DNA from: a bacterium
Lineage (GTDB): Bacteria > B130-G9
Direction: 5' to 3'
NCBI GenBank assembly: GCA_035527515.1
Contig: DATLAJ010000037.1
Location: 1-49,870 of the forward strand
Length of the DNA: 49,870 nt
Part shown: positions 5,738 through 14,100 of the stretch, piece by piece
Position numbering within the stretch: position 1 is the stretch's first letter
Layout: every line of letters begins with the position of its first letter
Position numbers and translations under genes: made by a program
Notes under the pieces: model-generated
Told to the model about the DNA's origin: nothing
The model's database searches: none
Seen by the model: the letters and a program-made list of their open reading frames with translations, nothing else

Positions 5738-8285
5738 CGTCCTCCCCATAGTCAAGCCCGGGTAATTCGTCCGGCTTGGCCTCTGTGGCCGTCTCCTGGA
5801 AAAGCGAATACTGATCATTCTCAGGTCTTCGCTGTCTCGACAAAGCGGATTTGACGAATTCACTTTCTGAAAGCTCAAATATTCTATTCAATAGGCCAGC
5901 ACCAAGAGTTCTGGGGTGTCGATTGGCGTACGAAAGCTGATAATAGGGTGTTAGCATCCTGTGGAGCTTATAGCCGTCATGAGGGATGTGCCGGCGCTGC
6001 TGGGGCTGCCTCGCCCCAAGGGGTGTCTGAAGTAGTCCTACTTCAACACAATAGTTGATTATGGTCTTTATCTTTGGGGATAGGTCTCCAGGATCGCTTA
6101 TGTGGAATTGCGACACAGTCCTGATGTTATCTCGGGAAAACCCCTTTTGTTCCGCGAGATTCTCCAGCTCTTGCCTTGCGCTATGCTCAAACTCCTCGCG
6201 AAACATCCTAGATAATGCGTCGATGAATCGAAGCACCTGCAGAGGATCCTTGGTGTCCAAATAGCCGAGACGGTGTATCGCTGATTTTCTCGAGACAACT
6301 GAACGCTGAATCTGAAAGGAGATCGGTCTGATTCGCACAGCTTTGTTCGCTATATCAGGATAGGCGGCACTCACTGTGTCCTTCAACAGGCTTACGAACG
6401 TGCGGACTATCCCTGAACAAAGATATGGATACCTGCGCCAACCGGAGAAATCCCGGCCCGCGAGTCGGATCTTTTCTTCGTTGCTGGTTCGTTTTCGTTC
6501 TTCAAGCAGTTCATCGACTGTTTCGACGCCACAGCGAGACTGCTGAAGACACTTATCTGCTACTCGCCTTAGGAAATTGAAATATCGCTGCTTATCGTTA
6601 CGACTGTATTTATCTGTGATAACCAGTGTGTAGTCATGCCCAAGGCGGAGCAGTTCGTCGTTTACATCCCTCTTTGGCCATCGCTCATATGTAGAAGCAA
6701 CTTTGTAGGTTATGGGAGCATCACGTGCACGCAGGAAACAATTCACAACGCGTGATTGTGCATCAGTGAGATGCTCCATCTCATCCAGTAGAAAAAAGAT
6801 TTGAGCATTCCCAAATAGCGTGTGCAAATCCCTCAGACGGTTAACAAGTTGATATGGGAAATCAAGGGGCAAACAGGAGGTTATTCTGTCAAGTGATGCC
6901 CGTGCATCATTGAATTCTGCCTCAATTGCTCGGTCGGCACTCTTAAAACAAGTTTTCTCGTTGCCACGTAGAGATGTGATTCGCAGCAAATCTCCTAAGA
7001 GCTCTTGACAAAAGACCATTTCGCGATTCCGGTCAATGTCTAGAAGGTCAAGATCCGATACTAGTCTCAATGTCTGTGTCACCCGCAAAGCCAGAAGCAG
7101 GTTGAAAACGTGGGTGAAATAATCTACCCAAGCCCTGTCCTTTGTATCTCCTGACCCAAGACAGAGTTGAGAGCTAAAATATTTGATCCCACATTTGATG
7201 TAAAAGCCACAGAAACGAGGCCTTTCGCTCTTCTCTCGCTTTTCCGCTAGCTGAACTTCAAGCGAAAGATGTCGAAGAAGCATGGTCTTGCCCGAACCCC
7301 GATGGCCTTCTATGAGTGTATTGCTGGCTTCTGAGCATACTTTAGCATAGTTCGGGGTGTCTATGAAGTACTTCCTGACTTTGTCTATGTCTTCTGGACT
7401 TATTTTATCCGCCTGGAAGAACCGGAATGGATTGTGATCTTCTTGCGGGGGAATGTCAGACGGCACTTCTCTTGGATGGAGCACTTCATGTTCTTGTCTT
7501 GAATATTCGTCAACCTTCTGCACCAATTCACGAAGATATTCTCCCGCGTCGCAATGTACAAAGCAAAAACCGTAACTTCTCCATTCGTTCTCTAGCGTGC
7601 TGTCCTCATCCAACATGACACACGTGATAGGAGCTTGCCATTTCCGATCGTCTCTCAAGCCTTTGATGATTCGACGCATGTTCCCATCTTGAAGACCACA
7701 GCCAACTATGACGACCCGTGATTGCAGGAGTTCGCTTTCGATCACGGTGCTCATTTTGGGGCGTTGCCTCTGGTAATTGTCGTAGTCATCTCGGTTGAGA
7801 ATCATCGCCTTCTCGTCTATTGCGCTGCCGTGCATTTTGATGAGCAGACTCCTTCTCTGGCGTTGCCCTACGTGATCGTCCCTGGACCAGACTTCTATTT
7901 TGTCTCCGAATGCCGTCTCGATGAGTTCGTCATAGTTGGTGGTCACTATCACCGAGATCGGCAGATCAACTAATGACAATGCAAGCGAAGAATCGGCGGA
8001 CTTGGTCTTTTGCTTCAAGTATTGCGCCACATCGTGCTTCGCGGCGCCGGGGCCACAGAAATGGTCATAATGGTCTGCTGCACCCGCCAGGTCGTATTCC
8101 CCGATTCTTGGCGGATCCTTTTTGTTCTTGCGTGCCTCATTAGCAATTTTCTTAAGCAGTAAATCACACAAATCGCGTGTTCCAGGAAGCCCCGCAGCTT
8201 GAGAAAAGCCGGCTCCCAGAAAAAGGAGTCCTCCTTCATTGGCAATGCATCTTATTAGATCTGGGTCATCGAAAATATCCGACAT
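5727..8285 (-). CDS. SIR2-domain and AAA/ORC-like ATPase fusion protein
   Basis: An 852-residue cytoplasmic fusion. Residues about 8-260 form a SIR2-like NADase domain: GAGFS (24-28), TTNYD with N117, KMHGS with H152, and VGCGLQD (194-200). These are the NAD-pocket and catalytic residues seen in anti-phage SIR2 effectors. Residues about 290-700 form a P-loop ATPase with Walker A GHRGSGKT (326-333) and Walker B FFLLDE (496-501), of the ORC/CDC6-like or STAND-like type. The remainder (about 700-852) looks helical or winged-helix and ends in an acidic tail. The ATG follows AGGAAAG and starts 9 bases after the DUF6884-like gene. Such fusions usually act as sensors that deplete NAD+ on infection; here that is inferred from the family. 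Confidence 0.85.
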   Translation of the reverse strand: MSDIFDDPDLIRCIANEGGLLFLGAGFSQAAGLPGTRDLCDLLLKKIANEARKNKKDPPRIGEYDLAGAADHYDHFCGPGAAKHDVAQYLKQKTKSADSSLALSLVDLPISVIVTTNYDELIETAFGDKIEVWSRDDHVGQRQRRSLLIKMHGSAIDEKAMILNRDDYDNYQRQRPKMSTVIESELLQSRVVIVGCGLQDGNMRRIIKGLRDDRKWQAPITCVMLDEDSTLENEWRSYGFCFVHCDAGEYLRELVQKVDEYSRQEHEVLHPREVPSDIPPQEDHNPFRFFQADKISPEDIDKVRKYFIDTPNYAKVCSEASNTLIEGHRGSGKTMLLRHLSLEVQLAEKREKSERPRFCGFYIKCGIKYFSSQLCLGSGDTKDRAWVDYFTHVFNLLLALRVTQTLRLVSDLDLLDIDRNREMVFCQELLGDLLRITSLRGNEKTCFKSADRAIEAEFNDARASLDRITSCLPLDFPYQLVNRLRDLHTLFGNAQIFFLLDEMEHLTDAQSRVVNCFLRARDAPITYKVASTYERWPKRDVNDELLRLGHDYTLVITDKYSRNDKQRYFNFLRRVADKCLQQSRCGVETVDELLEERKRTSNEEKIRLAGRDFSGWRRYPYLCSGIVRTFVSLLKDTVSAAYPDIANKAVRIRPISFQIQRSVVSRKSAIHRLGYLDTKDPLQVLRFIDALSRMFREEFEHSARQELENLAEQKGFSRDNIRTVSQFHISDPGDLSPKIKTIINYCVEVGLLQTPLGARQPQQRRHIPHDGYKLHRMLTPYYQLSYANRHPRTLGAGLLNRIFELSESEFVKSALSRQRRPENDQYSLFQETATEAKPDELPGLDYGEDDDF

Positions 8286-8294
8286 GTCTCTTTC

Positions 8295-8762
8295 CTATTT
8301 TTGGCCGAACGCCAGAGCCCGGAGCCATTGCTTCAGCCCATGCAATCGCTCACCAATCCTCCCATTAGCCGTGGTGATTTCACCCATCTTCGTTACATAT
8401 TCTGCGAGATCGGGCAGTGCCAGCATGTAATCGCGGCCGAGGTTAACGAACACATTGCGGTACAACCTCCCATTAAGAAGCCTGATAAGCTGACCTCGCC
8501 ACAAATTGGCGTTTTCGCTAGCCAGCTTCTTTGACATGCGAAGATCGTAATGCCCTATTCTGTCATCTCCGGAAATGAATCCGTATTTGGCAGACAGAAT
8601 CACGACGTCGACCTTCGGGGCCCCGTTAGCCTCCCTAAAGAATTTGCGAACCACCCTGAATGCGGGTCCGTCATAGAGCTCAATGGCTGGAAGTGGCTCA
8701 GTAGTGTGCTTCTTCCGTTTAGAGCACGACAGTATAAGCAGCGCTGACGCAGTTCTTCTCAC
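8295..8762 (-). CDS. DUF6884-like (YaaA-related) protein
   Basis: A 155-residue protein with the motifs of the DUF6884/YaaA-like group: LSCSKRKK (11-18), ELYDGPAF (28-35), VVILSAKYGFIS (53-64) and YDLRM (72-76). Members are found beside DNA-modification and defence genes, and DpdC of the 7-deazaguanine DNA system is described as a YaaA relative, which would fit the TGT-like gene three positions downstream. The start is GTG at 8762, as no ATG lies before the conserved SCSKRK motif; a GAGG lies about 10 bases upstream. First gene of the four-gene minus-strand operon. Its biochemical role here is inferred from family and neighbours only. Confidence 0.65.
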   Translation of the reverse strand: MRRTASALLILSCSKRKKHTTEPLPAIELYDGPAFRVVRKFFREANGAPKVDVVILSAKYGFISGDDRIGHYDLRMSKKLASENANLWRGQLIRLLNGRLYRNVFVNLGRDYMLALPDLAEYVTKMGEITTANGRIGERLHGLKQWLRALAFGQK

Positions 8763-8811
8763 TCTCGACTAGCCTCGCATAGTCTGTATTCTTCTTGAGC
8801 AAAACACATCT

Positions 8812-8840
8812 ACCGTAAGGGTGGTTCTCAGATCTGTCAA
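8812..8840 (-). promoter_or_regulatory. Likely promoter of the SIR2/TGT-like operon
   Basis: On the minus strand: TTGACA (8840-8835), a 17-bp spacer and TACGGT (8817-8812), about 50 bp before the GTG start at 8762. The -35 is perfect; the -10 matches only at the key TA...T positions. Confidence 0.45.
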
Positions 8841-8908
8841 GAGACAAGGTGCGAAGTGCCATGAACCTAAGCGCATCCCGATGTGGGAATCTCCCCACCG
8901 GATTGTCA

Positions 8909-10039
8909 CTACGAGGTCAGATTGCGGCGCCTGAGCTCCGCAAGCGCTTGCTCCACGCCGTCGGTCGCGGTCTGGTTGGCAACCCAGCTCGTCAGTTCAG
9001 TTATACCGTCCTCGAATGAGACCTTTGGCTCAAAGCCCAGTGAGCTCTTGATCTTGCTTATATCCGCGAAGCAATGTCGTATGTCCCCAGCCCGAAACTT
9101 ATTTACAATCTGCGGCACGAGCCCCTCGACCTTTCCGACCCTGTCGATGAGGATGCTGGCGATATCGAGCACCGAGGTTCCCCTGCCAGTCCCCACGTTA
9201 AATACTTGGTAGTTGGCCTTGTCGCTCTCAAGCGCCAGGAGGTTCGCCTCGGCGATGTCTTGCACGCTGATAAAGTCGCGGCTCTGAAGGCCGTCCTCGA
9301 AGATTATTGGCGAATGATCGTTCAGGATTCGGCTTCCGAAAATGGCGCACACGCCCGTGTAGGGATTGGACAGCGCCTGCCTGGGCCCATAAGCGTTGAA
9401 GTATCGAAGCGCGACGGTCGGTAGCTTGTAGGCAACGCCCGTGCTGATGAACATCTCCTCGTGGTCTCGCTTGGTGATAGCATAGATGGAAGTGGGGGAC
9501 AGCGGCTTCTCCTCGTCTGTCGGCAGCGGCTTTGCGATGGCTCCGCACTTGGGGCAGTGCATCTCCCACTCGCCTCTGGCCAGCTGGTCCTCAGACCGCA
9601 GCTTCGGATGGATCGCTCCGCATCGGGGGCATTCGTACTTGCCCTCGCCATAGATGGACATGGACGACGCCACCAGGACCTTCTCCACCTGATGCCTCTC
9701 ATTTGCGAGAATGTCCAGCAGAACCGCACCGCCCATAGTGTTGATGTCCGTGTAGCGCGCGATCTCGTACATCGACTGCCCAACACCGACCGCGGCCGCC
9801 TCGTGAAATATGACCTGCTTGCCCTTAATCGCGTTGTAAAGGGCATCCCTGTCTCTGACGTCGCCTTTTATGAACTCCGCATCCGAACTGAGATACCCAG
9901 GGACTCTCTGCTCCTCGCCGTGGACCTGCTTCTCGAGGCTGTCATAAACCGTAACCTCATAGCCCGAATCAAGCAGCCTATCTACCAGGTGAGAACCGAT
10001 GAACCCCGCACCACCCGTAACCAAAACCTTCGTTGCCAT
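8909..10039 (-). CDS. NAD-dependent sugar-nucleotide epimerase/dehydratase with zinc-ribbon insert
   Basis: A 376-residue extended short-chain dehydrogenase. The NAD-binding GGAGFIGSH (9-17) begins the Rossmann fold. The catalytic set is S125/S126 in ASSMSIYG and Y186-K190 in YAITK. RYFNAYGPRQ and SRDFISVQDIA are typical of UDP-glucose/GlcNAc 4-epimerases and dTDP-glucose 4,6-dehydratases. Between the catalytic Ser and Tyr lies an inserted zinc ribbon, CPRC (137-140) and CPKC (162-165), absent from ordinary GalE. The start ATG is 3 bases after the MerR gene, so the two are co-transcribed. Likely role: nucleotide-sugar supply for surface polysaccharide or glycoprotein. The exact substrate cannot be read from sequence. 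Confidence 0.85.
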   Translation of the reverse strand: MATKVLVTGGAGFIGSHLVDRLLDSGYEVTVYDSLEKQVHGEEQRVPGYLSSDAEFIKGDVRDRDALYNAIKGKQVIFHEAAAVGVGQSMYEIARYTDINTMGGAVLLDILANERHQVEKVLVASSMSIYGEGKYECPRCGAIHPKLRSEDQLARGEWEMHCPKCGAIAKPLPTDEEKPLSPTSIYAITKRDHEEMFISTGVAYKLPTVALRYFNAYGPRQALSNPYTGVCAIFGSRILNDHSPIIFEDGLQSRDFISVQDIAEANLLALESDKANYQVFNVGTGRGTSVLDIASILIDRVGKVEGLVPQIVNKFRAGDIRHCFADISKIKSSLGFEPKVSFEDGITELTSWVANQTATDGVEQALAELRRRNLTS

Positions 10040-10042
10040 TAC

Positions 10043-10405
10043 TCACTCCGATATGTTCTGAGTATTGAGAATCTCCAGTATTTCACGAGCCAACTGCCTC
10101 GCGCGCCGAAGCCGGTCCGCGTGCGGCCTATCCGTCTCGGGACCACTGTCATCGGGCGCTTCGCCCACCTCGCGGGCCGGGCCCGAAAGCCTCTTCCTTG
10201 CGCCGCTCACTGTATATCCATCTTCATATAGCAGTGTTTTTATCCTAAGAACCAGCTCAAGGTCCCGCTGGCTGTATATCCTCTGTCCCGACCGGGTTTT
10301 CTGCGGCTTCAGGAGAGAAAACTCCTTCTCCCAATACCGCAGCGTGGGAGCGTCCACCTCTGCTAGCTTGCTGACCTCGCCGATCCTGTAGAACATCTTA
10401 GCCAA
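10043..10405 (-). CDS. MerR-family transcriptional regulator
   Basis: A 120-residue MerR regulator. The winged HTH occupies about residues 4-75: YRIGEVSKLAEVDAPTLRYWEKEF, then the arginine-rich GQRIYSQRDLELVLRIKTLLYEDGYT. The C-terminal part is a short charged helix without the cysteines of metal-sensing MerR, so no inducer can be named. It starts with TTG at 10405 (GGGGTG upstream); an in-frame ATG at 10396 lacks a ribosome site. It sits between the IHF/HU gene and the epimerase on the same strand. An ihfA-merR neighbourhood occurs widely in deltaproteobacteria and related phyla. Confidence 0.88.
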   Translation of the reverse strand: MAKMFYRIGEVSKLAEVDAPTLRYWEKEFSLLKPQKTRSGQRIYSQRDLELVLRIKTLLYEDGYTVSGARKRLSGPAREVGEAPDDSGPETDRPHADRLRRARQLAREILEILNTQNISE

Positions 10406-10438
10406 AGCATTTCACCCCACGAAGACGGGGAGCACTCC

Positions 10439-10723
10439 CTATCTCGAGAAGAAGTCGCCGCCCTGCCGGAACCGCACGGTGACCAACTCCGGGACCTCAA
10501 CCGGCTCAGTCGTTACCGGATGTCTCGTCGTCCTCCGCCGGCGCCTCCTCAGCTCAAACGTTCCGAAGCCTCTGACCTTGACCTTCGCGTCGGCCAGCAG
10601 ACCCTCCTCAATTGCGCCCAAAATAGCATCTGCCAGCTCGTGCGACTCGGCAAGCGAAAGCCCACCGTGCGCATCCCGTAAGGCCTGCGCTATCTCTCGC
10701 TTGGTTAGCGTTTTCGCTTTCAA
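10439..10723 (-). CDS. Integration host factor/HU-type nucleoid protein
   Basis: A 94-residue DNA-bending protein of the HU/IHF family. TLTKREIAQAL opens the helical dimer core, VKVRGFGTFELRRRRRRT is the signature GFGxF segment, and TRHPVTTEPVEVPELVTVRF is the beta-arm with the intercalating proline position (HP). The frame is open to an ATG at 10819, but a TTG at 10723 with GTGAGG upstream gives the standard length, so I prefer it. It is cytoplasmic, and binds and bends DNA as a dimer. It precedes the MerR gene by 33 bp. Whether it is IHF-alpha or HU is not certain, though the arginine-rich arm favours IHF. Confidence 0.85.
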   Translation of the reverse strand: MKAKTLTKREIAQALRDAHGGLSLAESHELADAILGAIEEGLLADAKVKVRGFGTFELRRRRRRTTRHPVTTEPVEVPELVTVRFRQGGDFFSR

Positions 10724-10925
10724 CAGATCCTCACTTCGCCTATTACCATAAGCGCCAAAAAACTCGAGCACATCGTAGGGCAAGTGCACTAGCATTTCAA
10801 CTGCGCGAGTGGGGCCCAAGGATGAGATTGGGCAGCGGAGGTCTTATACCTCAAGCGCGTCTAACGCTTTCGATATGCGCTCGTTGGGCGCACGACTTGG
10901 CTTCGCAATCGCACCAGTCGGAGGT

Positions 10926-10959
10926 TTTGGGGTGTGGTGTCATGCCGCCACACCCCAAA
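10926..10959. other. 12-bp perfect inverted repeat in the divergent intergenic region
   Basis: TTTGGGGTGTGG (10926-10937) pairs perfectly with CCACACCCCAAA (10948-10959) around a 10-nt loop. It lies between the divergent IHF-type gene and the promoter at 11014. There is no U-tract, so an operator or RNA hairpin is as likely as a terminator. The rest of 10724-11013 shows nothing I can assign. Confidence 0.5.
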
Positions 10960-11013
10960 CAGACCTGCAACGCAGCTAACCCGACAGCGCGATTATTGTG
11001 TTTACGGATTCGC

Positions 11014-11043
11014 TTGACAAGGTGGTGGGCGCCTCGGTATATT
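11014..11043 (+). promoter_or_regulatory. Sigma70-like promoter of the giant secreted peptidase
   Basis: TTGACA (11014-11019), an 18-bp spacer and TATATT (11038-11043), followed about 45 bp later by AAGGAGGAGG and the ATG at 11101. It shares CTTGACAAGG and TATATTTAT with the promoter at 1212-1241. Confidence 0.7.
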
Positions 11044-11100
11044 TATTGTGTTGATCGTTTGAGCGAAATGTTCAGGAGAAATATTAAGGAGGAGGCACAA

Positions 11101-14100
11101 ATGGCCAGCCCATTTGGAAAATCTGCGAGAACCTCATGGCTTCGCGCCATTCTCTTAGCAGCTGTGCTGCTTGTTGTCTTTGCGAGCTTCGTATGGGGAG
11201 AGGTGTTGACGCCCGAGAAGCTCGATAAATCACTTCAATACTGCAAAACAGTGGCCTCTGCATCTTTTCCGGAATGGAAGGACGCGGATTTCGCTGACCG
11301 GGAAACATACTACGATCTGAGTGGCGTCCCACTTGTTTATGTTTACTCGGTCAAGCGGGAGAACGTGTATCTGGGTTATATGACTGTCAGCGCCCGGGAT
11401 GATTTCCACCCATTCTTCGAATATTCCGGCGGTCTGCGTCCGTCTTGGGGCCTTGAAAGGTCTCTGGACACAGTATGGGATATGGGCTACGAGCCGGGCG
11501 ATGTGCAGTTCGTTTTCGCGCCGCCCTTCGACTACTTGGTGAAGATTAAAGCCAAGAATACAAAGGACCGCGACGCGGCCGATGGCATCGTGATTCATCT
11601 CGGCAGTTTTCGGGTGTGCCCCAAGGTCGAGGTGGCGGCTTACCTGGACAGATACACAAGCGTATCCTTGCAGAATCGGGACAAAGTTAAAGGCTTCTGG
11701 CGGCAATATGTGTTGTCGGCTAATGGGGTCCCGGAAGTGAAGCAAGGCGCCGATGTCTTGGTCGCAAAGATCATCAACTCCGAGGCGCACGACTACGAGT
11801 TCACGTGGTATAAGGGCTGCGGCCCGACCTCTATGACGATGATGCTTGGCTATTATGGCAATGCTTGGGGCTATAAGAACTTCTGGTTTGATGGGCCAGA
11901 GAGTCTTTCTTGGTGCGGGACAGCGCCGTTCACCATTCAGGACCTTCACGACAAGATTGTGGAGTTTGGACAGAACATAGCTGACAGTGAGTTTGGTCGC
12001 GAGGAGCTGGGCGGCCCAGGCTACGACGGCTGCATACTTAATAAATACGGGATAGATCGTGAGGTTGCAGAGAGGACGATTCAGGAGACAGGCGAGTTTT
12101 ACGGCTACTCCTTCACCACCGACCATTTGGATTATTGGGGTCGCGGGGTTTCTCCGGCGATAATTAGCACGCTTCAGCAGGAGATCGACAAGAACCATCC
12201 TGTCTATTTCGGGATCAGCTCTGACTACTCTGGGAATGGATGGAACACACATGCGGTCTTGGGGGTTGGGTATAATTACTCAGCTGGCACCCACCAGGTT
12301 ATTGCCCACAATACGTGGTGGTGGTCGAACGGCAGCAAGCCGCATGCAGCCATGGAGAACTTTGAGGACTGGTCGATCATAACAGCCGCGCCGCTGGGTT
12401 TCAGCAACAGCCCGCCAGAGCTCACCGAGCCATCGGTTTCGCCGCTTTCGGGACCGCCAGGCACGGTGTTTACGTTTAGTATTCACTACTACGACGTGAA
12501 CGAGGCTGGATTTTATGTCGATGGGGCGCCGGATTTTGAGCCGTTCCGGACTGGAGACGACAACGGTGGGAACTGGGCTGGAGGAACGCTGCAGAGAGAC
12601 TACAAGGGTGACCTGATAGCGAATAACGGCATCATTGACTATGAGGGTTGGAACGATATGGGCGACCACTGCTCGGATGACACATGGTATGTTGATCCGG
12701 GCAGCGACCCCTGGCCGGACCCGACTGACTGGTGGTCCTCCCAAGACTCGCCGTACAATCCGAAGGACGGGGATACTTTCATCGACCTCAATGCTAATGG
12801 ACTATGGGAGTCGGAGCGCTTCGATGACGCCAACTGCAATGGAATCTGGGACGGAGACAATGGTCCTTACGACGGTTGTGTCGTGATCGACGAGGTTCCC
12901 TATCCGATGCTGATAGTTGGCAGTCCGGGTGCGGTCAAACGCTCAGATGCATACTATCAGGCGCAGGTAACGCTTGGCCCAGGTATCCACAAGTACTACT
13001 TTTACTTCAAGGACGGCAATGGTGGCACAGGACGGCTTCCGGCCCGTGGCGGGACATACGAGAACGTCAGGGTCGGTGAGCAGTATAATGCTGCCCCGGA
13101 TCTCTCGAACCCGGGCGTTTCGCCTTTGACAGGATCACGTATCAGTTTGTTTACGTATTCGGTCTATTACTACGATTCGGACGGCGACCTTCCGGGGAAC
13201 CCCTACGTGTTCATAGATGACGTTCCTTACCAGATGTGGCTGGCATCTGGCTCTGCGGAGAACGGTTTGTACAGGTATGAGACTTTCCTGAGCGAGGAGG
13301 GCCACGTCTATTACTTCGAGTTTGACGATTGCTACGGCAAGACAACTCGATGGCCATCGGCCGGCTACGTCAGCGGGCCGGTTGTGCTGGGCGGGGGAGA
13401 GGTTCCGATGCTCTCTGATGGGATGGTCTCGCCGAGGCGCCCGCTGTTTCAGACACCAGTCGCATTCACCGTTCGTTACACGAGTCCGCACGATTATACA
13501 CCGATAAGCAAGACGGTGGTCCTGGATGGTTCACCGCATGAGATGTCGTTCCTCGAAGGCATTACTGACGACGGCGCGGCGACCGCGATACCTGAGCTGG
13601 CCAACTTCGCTAGCGGGGCAACCTACTACTTCAGCACCTCACAGCTAGCTTTGGGTAGTCATAGCTTCTATTTCAGCTTCATTGACGAGACGGGTGGTGC
13701 AGGCCGGCTGCCGATGAAAGGTGTTATATCAGGCCCTGATGTGACCGGAACTAACGCGCCGCCTAATCTGAATAGGGGAATGGTGGACCCTGCGTCCGGT
13801 ACTGGGACAACGGAGTTTCAGTTCAGCGTTGATTATTCAGATATTAACGCCAACCCCGCCGAAGAGGTCCTCATGTATCTCGATGGGGACTCCCACCAAA
13901 TGGAGCTTCTGAGCGGCAGCCCTGCGAATGGCGTCTATGGGGTGTCGGTCTTCGGTCTTTCCGAAGGGCTGCACTCGTATTGGTTCTACGCCAAAGACAG
14001 CTTGGGCGCCGAGACCAGGACGCCAAGCGCTGGAGACGAGTTCGAGGGGCCTTATGTGAGCAAGACCAACACACCACCAGTGTTGAGCGATCCGGCGGTC

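Noticed and set aside
10822-11100. N-terminal extension of the secreted peptidase by 93 codons
   Set aside because: It crosses the promoter and places the signal peptide inside the protein; AAGGAGGAGG marks the ATG at 11101.
11230-12252. 340-codon minus-strand open frame
   Set aside because: Antisense to the C39 peptidase domain, whose catalytic residues are all in the plus frame.
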